NCBI GenBank assembly: GCA_025642065.1
Contig: JAODUP010000350.1
Location: 278,501-342,500 of the forward strand
Length of the DNA: 64,000 nt
DNA from: Paralvinella palmiformis
Lineage: Eukaryota; Annelida; Polychaeta; Terebellida; Alvinellidae
Direction of reading: 5' to 3'
The number at the start of each line of letters is the position of its first letter. Within the stretch, counting starts at the first letter, position 1. The notes beneath the pieces are model-generated. The model was given only the letters and a program-made list of their open reading frames with translations. It was not told the origin of the DNA and did not search any database. Shown piece after piece: positions 38,509-50,727 of this stretch. The translations under genes were made by a program, and so were the position numbers.

Positions 38509-39060
38509 AGTAGTAGTAGTATTTATTTCCAATTTCAATATCAAATAACGTATACATAATGCAACTTTACAAGTATATTACATATATAGAAATTGGGGGA
38601 CCAATGTAGCCGAAGCTGTCTTCCAATTGGCCCCGAACAATCATAGCTAATAATTATAGTCAGCTCAATAAGACATCGTTTGTGTATTTGCAATCTGGTC
38701 GTGTGTCTGTTGGAAGTATGTGGACCAGGTATCAAGGAATCATATAACAATAAGGATTGTTGCATTTTACAGATGCTAAATAAGTAGCTAAGATGTAACT
38801 TTTCAGAGTTTTCTTAGTTTGTGATCTTGAATTACAAGTGGAAATAATACTATTCCAATTGTTCCATATAATGGAGTTACATCGAGGTACATTCATATGA
38901 CTAGATTGCCTTGTCACGCGATTTTCCTGTACATCAGAATTTAGACGGAATAGGCCATCGAAGGATTGAGGAAGTCTCCTGCTAATAAAGTCGTCCACGA
39001 ACAAAATGCTTGGTATTGATACATGTCACTTAGTTTTAAGATTTCACAGAAAGACACCAA
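38507..39060 (-). mobile_element. LINE 3' end (reverse-transcriptase C-terminus)
   Basis: On the minus strand the frame LPQSFDGLFRLNSDVQENRV, TRQSSHMNVPRCN and then WNNWNS...LKSYILATY matches the C-terminal pattern of CR1/L2-like LINE reverse transcriptases (LP...LF...N-x-x-V...TR...S...P...WN...LK). The 3' UTR ends in AATAAA and a short (TAC)n tail at about 38,509-38,525. The 5' part is missing. Confidence 0.6.
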
Positions 39061-39175
39061 GAAATTTTGTGGTTTTCTTTTGGAATTAAGAGCCAATTTG
39101 CTCTAAATGAGTACCACCAACTGAAATGTCCAAGATGTTAAAATCAACATTTTTAGCACCACCTTTGAAAACCAT

Positions 39176-39485
39176 GGTTTGGTTGTTCGGTTGAGAAACT
39201 TCCTCCCCCACCACTCACAGGGGAGCAGTACGGAAAGATGGAGCCGAAATACCCTGAGGGTGGTCACTGCCAGAGTGTTTTACGTCCTCAGGGGGTTTTT
39301 AACGTCCCCCTTCATTTTAAATAATTCAGTGGAGACGGCAGCGCCATTTAACGTGGTCAGCCACCCACGATGTAGTGAGCCGAGAAATTAATCCCTGGAA
39401 AAGTTTCGACCTCTTGCGGGGTTCAAACCTGCGACCGTTGGCACCAAGTGCCGGGTACTTAACCGCTAGGCCACCGGAGCTCACC
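39176..39485 (-). mobile_element. tRNA-derived SINE, family 2, with target-site duplication
   Basis: Inverted full copy of the 25.96-kb element. It is flanked by the perfect 11-bp direct repeat TTGAAAACCAT at 39,165-39,175 and 39,486-39,496. High similarity between the two copies suggests recent activity. Confidence 0.88.
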
Positions 39486-39606
39486 TTGAAAACCATAAAT
39501 ATTCTTTTGTTTTTATTTAGCGAGGGACCATTTCCACAAAACCATTCAAATAAGTTATTCATTTCTACGTTTGCTCTTTGATAACTACTTGTTTGGGTTG
39601 ACATCT

Positions 39607-39748
39607 ATGTCATATAGCGTACACACAATGACATATGTCATATAGCGTACACACAATGACATATGTCATATAGCGTACACACAATGACATATGTCATATA
39701 GCGTACACACAATGACATATGTCATATAGCAGCGTACACACAATAAAA
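39607..39748. repeat. Minisatellite, 28-bp unit
   Basis: Nearly five perfect units containing GTCATATAGCGTACACACAA and GACATAT. Each junction forms the palindrome GACATATGTC. Confidence 0.9.
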
Positions 39749-40907
39749 TTACACTTCTCCTTAATGAAGCACAGATGTAATTATATAGCTTCATTTTGAA
39801 TGGTACAGTTTATTACAGTTTACTGTTTATTGCCTGTAAAACAGCCACGCGTCCAGCTGTTGTCTGCACAAACAGTCCGAAGTACAGCTGTTGTTGTCAT
39901 TTGACTGACCATCAGTGTGACTACTATTAAGAGGTGAAGACATACATAGATTAATGACCGTTAGTTGATTACATATCTTCTGGTTAATGTATGTTTGTAA
40001 CAATCATAATATCAACATGATATCAACATACAGAATAGCAAGATTCCTTCTCTATCTATATATGCATAAATGTGATGAGTATTTAAACACTAAAAAGTGT
40101 GAAGACTCGCAGTAGGAATAAACACATTTATAACACATGTTGGTGACAAATCTTGTGTTTGTTACATTTTCTAGAATTAAATGACGCTGACAAATTCTAA
40201 CTGGTCCACAAAAATTCAGATTTTATAATCAGCATTACTAGAAATAGAACCAAAAGAGCATATGTTTATTTCAAAATATCATATTAATAACTTTTTTATC
40301 AGTTTTTAGGCTGAAACAATCCTCTTACTAGGAAGGTAATTTGGGTCATAAGTTCTATTGGCCAAGTGGGAAAGTAGTTCTAGTTTCAAATCCATCAAAT
40401 GGTCTTTGCATGTGTGCCAGGTGAATAAGTGCTGACCGAATGACTTCTAAATGTGTGTCTGTTTTGAGGTGATGGATAGTTGTGAATCGTGTTGCTGTAT
40501 TATTGTTGTCATTTCAATTGGTACGTTCTTTGGAAACGTTGCAACTGGGATTTGAACCAGACTCCTATGGATCTGTCGCTGAACACGCTAATGTGTTAGC
40601 CAAGGACATCCCCGAGTTAATCTACCTAAAATTTCCAGCTAGATATCGTATGCAACCCGGGTTGCTGAGAATGGCTTGTATGTAACAGGACAGACCCACA
40701 CCATGTGACATCAACATAACACCGCATAAAATGGAAATACCTTAGACTGGCAGAGATGCTATTGGACAATTAATAAGTGAATTATTAATCATGATTTTGA
40801 TTGACAGAAATTTACTTTATTTTATTTTCATGGGTGTCCTCTTATTTTGTATAAATATTGATAATGTTATATAAATATGTATTCATTCTTACTAAACTGG
40901 AAGTGTA

Positions 40908-41053
40908 GCCAACGGGTCTATCTGGTAGCGTGTTGGATCACAGATCACTACTACCCGAGTTCATATCTCGATGTGGGTATATCTGAAGGGTGTTTCATCC
41001 TACTCTGTGCACAAAAGTGGCCTTAAACATTAATCATCATCATCATCATCTTA
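40908..41053 (+). mobile_element. tRNA-derived SINE, family 1, internally deleted
   Basis: It has head GTAGCCAACGGGTCTATCTG, a degenerate B box (GAGTTCATATC), the body fragment AAGGGTGTTTCATC...TGTGCACAAAAGTGGCC and an (ATC)n tail. About 45 bases in the middle of the body are missing compared with the 35.7-kb copy. Confidence 0.7.
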
Positions 41054-41621
41054 TCATTAACATGTGCATATTTAGGGCTAAGCAATGCAAAAAATCTGTC
41101 CCTAAGAACCACCTATCTTAAGAGAACAACAGTAGTCAAAGGCAACCTAAAACTGATCAATGCAACCGAATGAACCAGTACACAGGTGTAAATGACTACC
41201 ACCTGTGCTAAATCTGTGCTCAACAGACACCGGATTTCTATATTAAGCCACCTCCTGTTTCAAGAGCAAATGTCAGGACCATCTTCATTTCATGTCCCAA
41301 CCTTTCTGCACCAATCGATAACTAAATTGTAAAATAATTATCTAATTAATTAATAGTACATTTAGCCATGCTACCTGACGAATAGGCAACTCGGGGATAC
41401 TACTTCATGTCAACCATCAGACCTCCTACCCACACTCGATACACTTCCAAATACCCAATATACCCAGGCACCATCGCCCACTGGCTACTTCAACCTTCAA
41501 CATAAACCAACTTACATTATATTCCTTCCTTTCATATAAACAACACTCCCTCCTCCTTCCTTTCATATAAACAACACTCCCTCCTCCATCTAATACACCG
41601 AACCCTCACCATCTTTGGCTG

Positions 41622-41790
41622 AACCGATAGCGTAGTTGGCCACATATTTCCAGGATACGAGTTTGAAATCCTTGTCTAGCTACGCCTGAATGGTATTTCA
41701 TGTTTCACTTAGTCTCCTAACGTTTGGAGATTGTTTCGTGGGCCGTATAACCTGGCCTTTGTACAAAAATGGTCGTAAAGCATTTCGGAC
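41622..41790 (+). mobile_element. tRNA-derived SINE, diverged family-1 relative
   Basis: It has a tRNA-like head (GGCTGAACCGATAGCGTAGT), weak B box (GAGTTTGAAATCC) and diverged body (GGTATTTCATGTTTCACTTA, CCTTTGTACAAAAATGGTCG, TAAAGCATTT). Confidence 0.5.
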
Positions 41791-41881
41791 ATTCTCTGAC
41801 GTAAGGCAACATCAACCCCAATCCCATACATACCAGACACCTTCCCACATAACCGCCCGCAATAATGGGCAGGGGGAGTAT

Positions 41882-43597
41882 TTGCGGTCGGGTACGTACG
41901 TAGTTAAGTGTAAGTCTTTTATCAAAGGTACCCAAATGGTGTCAGAAAATCGTCCGTTTAAACCTAAATCAACGATTACCCGAATTACGTCACTGATTAT
42001 TATCCCCATGGTAACCAAATGTCAACGCATACGCGGTAAATATACGAAGACCAGTCAGCCAATTGACACTAAAACTGTCTCGAGAAGGAACCAATCAGAA
42101 AAGTAACTGAACCAAACTTAAAGCTCGTCCAGGTATTTAACAATTACACACAACGCTTAGCTCTAAGACAGGCTGCACCGATCGGGTTGTTGATAATTGG
42201 GTGATATAACAATACCTGAGGATGGAGCAGGGTGTGAATCCCTCTCTCCCCGTCACAGGGGAGATGATATGAGATATGACATAACAACGTCTTTGACACT
42301 GATGTCATTTGGCAGCATTACCTGGAGTCTGTTACAGTGTATTTAATGGACTATAGCTAATGAATGATCTAATGAATGAAGTGGGCGCAATGTCAGGGAT
42401 CAGAGCAGTATCAATGAAGTGTGTGTGGGGGGGGGGGAGTCCTGCTAATTAATATAACATTCAGTTTAGTTGGCCATTGGGGATGGGGGAGAGATTGATG
42501 ACACAGTCATGTATACCTCCCTCTCTCTATCTCTCCCTCTCTTTCTCAGGTACTGATATGACATTATATATCTTGGTATGGTGCGACCTTTTTTTCGAAT
42601 TATTCCCCTGATGAAGCACCTAAATGATAGAAATAGTATATTTGATCCACTGACTGTGCTACTGCTAGTGTGTGTGTCTGTGCATGCGAGTGGGTTTCAG
42701 CCGTGTGGAATAAGGCACTGGCACAGAGAATCTCAAAGTGTGAAAACAAACTATGGATGATTCTTCAGGGGACTGAATCCAGAGTGGGGACTTTTCATGC
42801 TGACATAAGTGTAATTTCTCATCAGTGTGTGTGTCTCTCTCTCTCTCTGTCTGTCTCTCTCTCTCTCTCTCTCTGTCTGTGTGTGTGTGTGTGTGTGTGT
42901 CTGTATGTGTCTCTGTGCGTGTGTGTTTATTTGTGGTCAAGTGCGTGCGTCTATGTGTTAGTATGATATAGTTAACATTCATCACTTTCATCCATAATGA
43001 AAACTATTTTTGGTTCAATTTCGTAGTTATATCTATTGTAGAAATTAAGTCAATCATAAAAATTATTTATATGATAATAACACGTCAACTTCAGTGCCAT
43101 CAAGTAAGCTTTAAATGTGATGGGTATCCTAACTAACAACATAGACGGGTCTAATGTAAAAAATACCAGACAGAATAAACACAAGAGACCACCAAATTGG
43201 TCGCAATTCAGGATCAGTCCTGCTTAATATTAATGATGGCAAAATTTGGTGGACGAAACTGGAAATAATTCCCACGTAAACAGCCTAGAGGTCTACACTA
43301 AGTGTATATAACTTGTGTGAAAACTTATACTATCACACACACACTCACTCACTCACTCACTCACTCACTGTAATTTGGTTTGAATCCATAAATAATGGGA
43401 GTCCTCAGCCAACCCTCTCCTTAAAGGCATGTACAACCTTTCCTCCGTTACAGAGAAAAATTGATAAAACATGAAGGAAAGCCTGTCAGTGAAGAGTAAA
43501 ACAGAACAAGGAAATCTTTATTGCTAATTCTCAAGGTTTAGTCATCACTTAAAGGTCATCATTGTGGTCTGTAGGAAAGTACCACACACAGAACACT
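41882..43597. repeat. 1.7-kb tandem duplication, left copy
   Basis: It runs from GCGGTCGGGTACGTACGTAG to ACCACACACAGAACAC and is followed at once by a second copy. No coding exon is apparent. It contains a G-run, (CT)n and (GT)n tracts, an (ACTC)n array and CCAAT-type and TTACGTCA motifs near its left end. Confidence 0.9.
42700..42840 (+). repeat. Dispersed repeat with GGCACTGGCACAGAGAATC core
   Basis: The block GTGTGGAATAAGGCACTGGC ... GGGGACTGAATCCAGAG ... CTTTTCATGCTGACA recurs at 44.4 kb (through the duplication). Inverted copies are at 46.8 and 47.5 kb, and a diverged one is at 50.7 kb. It is always next to GT- or CA-rich runs. Confidence 0.65.
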
Positions 43598-45310
43598 TGC
43601 GGTCGGGTACGTACGTAGTTAAGTGTAAGTCTTTTATCAAAGGTACCCAAATGGTGTCAGAAAATCGTCCGTTTAAACCTAAATCAACGATTACCCGAAT
43701 TACGTCACTGATTATTATCCCCATGGTAACCAAATGTCAACGCATACGCGGTAAATATACGAAGACCAGTCAGCCAATTGACACTAAAACTGTCTCGAGA
43801 AGGAACCAATCAGAAAAGTAACTGAACCAAACTTAAAGCTCGTCCAGGTATTTAACAATTACACACAACGCTTAGCTCTAAGACAGGCTGCACCGATCGG
43901 GTTGTTGATAATTGGGTGATATAACAATACCTGAGGATGGAGCAGGGTGTGAATCCCTCTCTCCCCGTCACAGGGGAGATGATATGAGATATGACATAAC
44001 AACGTCTTTGACACTGATGTCATTTGGCAGCATTACCTGGAGTCTGTTACAGTGTATTTAATGGACTATAGCTAATGAATGATCTAATGAATGAAGTGGG
44101 CGCAATGTCAGGGATCAGAGCAGTATCAATGAAGTGTGTGTGGGGGGGGGGGAGTCCTGCTAATTAATATAACATTCAGTTTAGTTGGCCATTGGGGATG
44201 GGGGAGAGATTGATGACACAGTCATGTATACCTCCCTCTCTCTATCTCTCCCTCTCTTTCTCAGGTACTGATATGACATTATATATCTTGGTATGGTGCG
44301 ACCTTTTTTTCGAATTATTCCCCTGATGAAGCACCTAAATGATAGAAATAGTATATTTGATCCACTGACTGTGCTACTGCTAGTGTGTGTGTCTGTGCAT
44401 GCGAGTGGGTTTCAGCCGTGTGGAATAAGGCACTGGCACAGAGAATCTCAAAGTGTGAAAACAAACTATGGATGATTCTTCAGGGGACTGAATCCAGAGT
44501 GGGGACTTTTCATGCTGACATAAGTGTAATTTCTCATCAGTGTGTGTGTCTCTCTCTCTCTCTGTCTGTCTCTCTCTCTCTCTCTCTCTGTCTGTGTGTG
44601 TGTGTGTGTGTGTGTCTGTATGTGTCTCTGTGCGTGTGTGTTTATTTGTGGTCAAGTGCGTGCGTCTATGTGTTAGTATGATATAGTTAACATTCATCAC
44701 TTTCATCCATAATGAAAACTATTTTTGGTTCAATTTCGTAGTTATATCTATTGTAGAAATTAAGTCAATCATAAAAATTATTTATATGATAATAACACGT
44801 CAACTTCAGTGCCATCAAGTAAGCTTTAAATGTGATGGGTATCCTAACTAACAACATAGACGGGTCTAATGTAAAAAATACCAGACAGAATAAACACAAG
44901 AGACCACCAAATTGGTCGCAATTCAGGATCAGTCCTGCTTAATATTAATGATGGCAAAATTTGGTGGACGAAACTGGAAATAATTCCCACGTAAACAGCC
45001 TAGAGGTCTACACTAAGTGTATATAACTTGTGTGAAAACTTATACTATCAAACACACACACTCACTCACTCACTCACTCACTGTAATTTGGTTTGAATCC
45101 ATAAATAATGGGAGTCCTCAGCCAACCCTCTCCTTAAAGGCATGTACAACTTTTCCTCCGTTACAGAGAAATATTGATAAAACACGAAGGAAAGCCTGTC
45201 AGTGAAGAGTAAAACAGAACAAGGAAATCTTTATTGCTAATTCTCAAGGTTTAGTCATCATTTAAAGGTCATCATTGTCGTCTGTAGGAAAGTACCACAC
45301 ACAGAACACT
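43597..45310. repeat. 1.7-kb tandem duplication, right copy
   Basis: Nearly identical to 41,882-43,597, offset 1,715 bases at the left end. The visible differences are in the last 260 bases: microsatellite length and a few single-base changes. Confidence 0.9.
44415..44555 (+). repeat. Dispersed repeat, copy in the right duplication unit
   Basis: Identical to the 42.70-kb copy because it lies within the tandem duplication. Confidence 0.65.
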
Positions 45311-45470
45311 CAGTGTGATAAACTGGTTTACCTACCAGAAACTGTCAGGTTCTCGGTTCAAAGCCATTTACTAGTACGTGTATTATGTGTTGACATTTTT
45401 CATGCTTACTGAGTCACTTAGCTATAACTGAGTACATGAAGTGAGTTAGTAGAAGGCAATGGGAGTGATT
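45310..45470 (+). mobile_element. Family-4 SINE fragment
   Basis: The sequence GGTTCTCGGTTCAAAGCCAT and the later ACTTAGCTATAACTGAGTAC match the 24.5-kb element in order. Confidence 0.4.
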
Positions 45471-46027
45471 GATTGACCAATTGATTGACTAATTAATTGA
45501 TTGCTTTGTTTAATCTCTGCAACAGTCACAACATGATTATGTGGCTGAGTGGGGGGAGCAGAGTGGGGGGGGCGACACTCGCATGGGAAAAATCGGAAAG
45601 ATGACACATCCTACATAAACAGGTAAAACAGATTCAAATCCTGAACTTGGACATCTGCTACCTGTGTTATGAGGTTTGATTTAGGATGGACTAATATGTA
45701 TTATAGAATACACAACAGTGACCGATGGCTATGAACACCATACTCCCCATGAAGTTGAGAGTGGCACGAGATTGCACAGGCGGTTCATATTATGATTGGT
45801 ATGCAGGGGGGATGAAAAAACATTAACTGCATAAACCAAGATAATTCATTCATTTGTATAATGATAGCAAGAACAAGGCAAAATGAAGTTCTTAGAATAG
45901 TGGTGGGTTATTTTGATTGTGAAACAGTACTATAAAAGTACTTCTTCCATATCTAAACAAAACCAATATATTATCATAAACAGTATTAAATATGTGATAG
46001 CCATATTTCATTGTTGCATCCGGGTCA

Positions 46028-46200
46028 TTCCCATAGCTGAACCGGTAGTGCTGCTGGTCACATACCTCAACCAATGGAGTTCAAGTTCCAGTCGCACTAT
46101 GTCTGAAAGGTGTTCTACCTTTCTCATCACCTCATTACCTTCCGAAATGACATGATATATCTGACTTAAAGTGGTCACAAAAATGGACATAAAATGGCAT
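46028..46200 (+). mobile_element. tRNA-derived SINE, diverged family-1 relative
   Basis: It has head CATAGCTGAACCGGTAGTGC, weak B box (AGTTCAAGTTCC) and body remnants (TGTTCTACCTTTCTCATCAC, TCATTACCTTCCGAAATGAC, ACAAAAATGGACATAAAATGG). It is close to the 41.6-kb copy. Confidence 0.5.
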
Positions 46201-46799
46201 TTTAATTGTGAACTGCTCATCAGCTAGTAATGACTATCACCCAACAGTATCCAGAAGGTGGAGCCACTGTATTTCAGCAGCGTTCATAAACTGGAAGATT
46301 CATGAGGGTAAATATAGTTTATACTAGAATATCTAAAAAAAGAGGTACCATGGGTAGATTCGATCTACACCTGAAGTGTTCTAGCTGCTACAGCATATAA
46401 ATGTCTAGTGTTAATTTCACAATCATTCATGGATGGATGGATGAATGTCGTTTAACAACATATCGGCACAATTTAGGCCATTCAGTGTCCTCTAAAGATT
46501 CATGGAACGACCAGTTTTAAATGAATAATTGATTTTGATTCAACAGATTACTTCATTGGCTAATTATTATTATATCTGTTTGGACTTCTGTAAACCAATG
46601 ACCTTAGATATAGCTTATCACACTGTTATAAATAGATAACAGAGTTGCATTGGCTATTTAGTAACTGAATAGCTGATGATAAGCCAGATAAGATGTTTAG
46701 ATATACCTGAATGTAGAGATATATCAACAAGAAAATATATGGTAATATGGTGGACTCACACAGCGACATCTAAGCATAAGGGAATATATATATATACAC

Positions 46800-46922
46800 T
46801 GCTGAGAATTACACTTCTCGGCATGAAAAGTCGTCTTTCTGGATTCAGTCCCCTGATGAATTGTCCAGAGTTTTAATTTAATGGTTCGAGATTCTCTTTG
46901 CCAGTGCCTTTTATCAACATAT
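46800..46922 (-). repeat. Dispersed repeat, inverted copy
   Basis: GGCATGAAAAGTCGTCTTTC, TGGATTCAGTCCCCTGATGA and GATTCTCTTTGCCAGTGCC are the reverse complement of the 42.70-kb block in the same order. Confidence 0.6.
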
Positions 46923-47065
46923 CTAAAAACACACATACATGCCATGACTGTAGGTGATTTGCTTTTTTTGAATGTACTGTAAATCAGCAAATGATTGTGA
47001 CATATTAAATTGAAGATGGCAGTGTTTTAATTTGGCGAGATTTATGATTGTGTGTTAAAACTGAT

Positions 47066-47277
47066 ATATATCACATCTGTGTCTATTATTAGTGTATCTG
47101 TTATTTGTGTTTATTTCTTGCAGATTTACATCACATCTGTATCCATTATGAGTGTATCTGTTATTTGTGTTTATTTCTTGCAGGTTTACATCACATCTGT
47201 ATCCATTATGAGTGTATCTGTTGTGTTTATTTCTTGCAGGTTTACATCACATCTGTATCCATTATGAGTGTATTTTA
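47066..47277 (+). repeat. Tandem repeat of about 60 bp with splice-acceptor-like motif
   Basis: About 3.5 units occur, each with ACATCACATCTGTATCCATT followed by TTGTGTTTATTTCTTGCAGG. The last part is a good match to a 3' splice site. The third unit lacks about 7 bases. Confidence 0.8.
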
Positions 47278-47464
47278 AGCAATGTTTGTCTTTCTCTGCG
47301 TTTATGATCAATGTGTTTACAAATATCTAAGATGTTATATTATACCTGCATGTATTAAAGTCTCTCTTTCCGCAGTACGCTGTGTATGTACGATGCGTGC
47401 GTACGCTGTGTATGTGTACGTTGTGTATGTACAATACACATGTCTCAGTAAGAGGACTAATCTT

Positions 47465-47545
47465 TTGTGTCCCCTCATGAATCATCCCAAATTTGAATCC
47501 ACAATTCCAGATTCTCTGTGCCAGTGCCTTATTCCACACTGCTAA
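47465..47545 (-). repeat. Dispersed repeat, inverted partial copy
   Basis: CCCCTCATGAATCATCCCAA, TTTGAATCC and GATTCTCTGTGCCAGTGCC match the inverted block; the far end is missing. Confidence 0.6.
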
Positions 47546-47696
47546 AACACACACATGCATACACAGCGTACGCGGAAAGAGATACTTTCATACAGGTAAT
47601 TAAAATATAGCATTTTAGTTATTTGTAAACACACTTTGATTATAAACTCACAGAAACACAAACATAGCTTAAAATACGCCCATTATAGGTATGATA

Positions 47697-48200
47697 GACT
47701 GACGTTTTGGCCACGGATGTTTCGGCCACTGTCATGCATCCCCGGACGTTTTGACCACCGCAACATTCAAGTTCGACGTTTAAGCCACATTATATAAGCA
47801 AAAAAAACACACCAAATAATTCAGTGTGATTTACCTGATTTATTGATAGATCATGGTGTATTGTATATAATGTATATCAATTTCAATCACCAATTGCCTC
47901 TTCAAAAATGTTTTAAAGCAAATCCTTTATTATTTCCAGTTTGAGTTTCTCATACTCTTGACGCCACTTAATATTAGAAAGAACCGTTTCTTTATTATTA
48001 AAGTAACCAAAGGTGGGTTCTAAATTAAATGTATTTTGCATTATTAAGACTGATAAAATATAACAAATTCGGCTTCTAAATGCTTTTAAATTATGTGCAA
48101 TTACAATTTATGATATAGCCAAAACGTCCACCCTGAATATTTCCCGTGGTCAAAACGCATGGCCATGGTCAGAACGTCCATGCCCAAAACACTCTACAAC
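47697..48200. mobile_element. Inverted-repeat element with GACGTTTTGGCCAC modules
   Basis: The left arm (about 47,697-47,790) has modules such as GACGTTTTGGCCAC and GACGTTTTGACCAC. The right arm (about 48,115-48,200) has their complements (GCCAAAACGTCC, GTGGTCAAAACG, GGTCAGAACGTCC). The 325-bp centre is AT-rich and non-coding. The design is the same as the 20-kb element but the sequence differs. Confidence 0.7.
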
Positions 48201-48513
48201 CAATAGATACAGGTGTGATATATACCAGCAAGAAACACACACAAATAACATATACACTAATTGACAAGTTATGACTAAGTCAAGACACAATTCAAAGTAT
48301 GGTATCTAGAACGAGGTAATTGAGTCTAAACTTAGCAATCGCCCACTGCTACTAGATAACACAACCCCCCCCCTGCCCGCCCCCCCGTAAAGGCAAGAAC
48401 TGGTACCTTGGACGGCATTACACACACACACACACGGCTTAAATTAGGTCAGAAATAATTAATTAAGTAAACACAAACATATTAAGAAGTTAAAAAAACA
48501 TACCAACTTTCTA

Positions 48514-48547
<34 letters not shown>

Positions 48548-48676
48548 CAACGGGATGCCGGGTTTAATTTTCAAACTTTCCACCTGAGATATCCTAACCA
48601 CGGCGACCTCCTTGTCAACGTTCCAGCCAACACACAAACTGTACGACCAACCCGAGTCTCGTAAACAAACGGAACG

Positions 48677-48741
48677 AAACACATTCCACGTACAAACTGA
48701 ACACATTCAACGTACAAACGGAACACATTCCACGTACAAAC
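48677..48741. repeat. Short tandem repeat, 24-bp unit
   Basis: Three units of the type AACACATTCCACGTACAAAC with single-base changes. Confidence 0.75.
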
Positions 48742-49867
48742 GGGTACAAGTCCCATCACCTAAATCACCGCCTCCTTACAGCATACACACGTGTAGCAAT
48801 ATTACGGCGATGTTCCTTTTATTTCCATTTTCGCGGTGTCCCGATATTATCTCCAGCAATGGAGCCGAGATTTCGCGGAGTGACCACGAACAAAAAACTC
48901 CAGTTTCCTCGTAACACCCGCAACTAACTAAACACGATGACGTCAGAAGAAACCGGACACACAGAGAGACTGCAAGACATCCAGGACCAAGTGGTCCGAA
49001 TTTAAGCTGAATTGATCACACGTAAACACTCCTTAAACGGTCGCTGGAGTCTGCTTTAAAGCCTCTATATATATATATATATATATACCGTAATGTACGC
49101 CTCAATGATAGGCAATGTGTTGTTGTTGTCTAAGAGATGCACTGACCGACTGAACATATGCGGCCCATTTTGGACACGGTAGACGTCGGGTATATAAGTA
49201 CTTAGATGACAAATATACATCAGTGATAACGTGTGATATGCAGGAAGGGAGAGAGAGGGGGTGGAGTTGTCCTACATACATACGCACACACACACACACA
49301 CAATCATATATTCACATACCACTCTATCTACGGGCCACGGGCCAAAATAAAGGCATTACTAGCAACTGATGATCGCTGAACCGTAAACCACGGACCGGCT
49401 AACAAACGCCGTGTGTTTGTGTGTGTGTGCGCGCGCGCGCGTGTGTGTATGTGTGTCACGACGACGACAAACCCTTTACCCAAACCATGTACACGCCTTC
49501 ATCAATCAGTCTGTCTGTCTGTCTGTCCGTCTTCTAGGTGTGATACATCCAGCTTAAACCTCCCCACATCTGCCTTTTACGGGGCCTAATTGGAACGGGT
49601 CAAAGGTACGCCGAGAATGTGTGGAAATGGGAAAGTCGTGACGACGATGTCATGATAACAAAAAAATACGGAATACAGACGCTAGACGTGTTGGTGGGGG
49701 GGGGAGGGAGGGGGAGGTTGGATATCTGTGTAACAGGTAAAAAACCTATATCTTAACGTTCCAACGATAAAAAGATGTTATTCAAAATTATGTATAATAC
49801 AACACATAAGTTATCCAGTCTGACACCATAAAAGTTTTTACTAGGTCAGGTTCTTATCGACAGTGTT

Positions 49868-49904
<37 letters not shown>

Positions 49905-50130
49905 TATCTTGAAATTATTATATTTTCTACAATTACTGCGCCATTCTGGCTCCTCATCTGTAAAATGTTCTGTGACTCTACTATCTACCACAATGTTAAG
50001 GTTTGGACAAATTTAAAATAGTGTTTTTTCTACTTTTATATATATATATATATATATATATAATTACTGATACGGGTAATTAATCACTGGTTATTAATCA
50101 TATTGGATGCAAAATACAGCCATATAGCTC

Positions 50131-50385
50131 GGTAAGTAGATGGCGCAGTTAGTTAGAGCGTAGGACTCGCAACCGAAGGGTCGTGGGTTCGAGTCTCAGG
50201 AGTTGTAATACTGTCATGAGGCGACTGGTTCACTCGGCCAACAATGAGAACCTGACAGGACGCGATGGCTACGTGTGTGAGTAACGGTTTGGGCCTATAA
50301 CGGCAGCACACATAGTATGCTCCCTTGGGAGTTTAGATGTGTGCTGGATTGAAACAGGTCTGAGTCAGGGATGATAATACCGTAC
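50131..50385 (+). mobile_element. tRNA-derived SINE, family 3
   Basis: It has a very tRNA-like head (GGCGCAGTTAGTTAGAGCG, B box GGGTTCGAGTC) and an unrelated body (GAGGCGACTGGTTCACTCGG ... AGTTTAGATGTGTGCTGGAT). The anticodon stem does not pair, so it is not a functional tRNA gene. Confidence 0.55.
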
Positions 50386-50727
50386 AACACCTTAGAGCAG
50401 CTATCTAGCTGGATAGACGGCGATATGAATATCACGTATTATTATTATTATTACATATTGGTTGTGTGTTTATCAGTATCGGTATGTAGTATCCCATGCG
50501 TGTGTATGTGTGTGTATGATAAGAGTGTGTACTATTTCGCGCGCGCGTGTGTGTGTGCGTGTGTGTGTGCGTGTGTCAATGTTATGTACTATAGACGCAT
50601 GTGGCTCACTGAACCGTGGACACAGTTTCTTCAGTGCCCTGGGATATTTATATATTAGCAAATGAAGTCTGGAATGTTGTTATTTGTGCGTGTGTGTTTG
50701 CGCGTACGCGCCCGCACGTGTGTGTTT

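Noticed and set aside
41690..43821. Repeated open frames in the 1.7-kb duplication (such as VVKCKSFIKGTQMV)
   Set aside because: Both strands are open over the same bases and the composition is not coding-like; they repeat only because the DNA is duplicated.
50135..50205. Possible functional tRNA gene
   Set aside because: A and B boxes are good but the anticodon stem does not pair, and the sequence continues into a SINE-like body.
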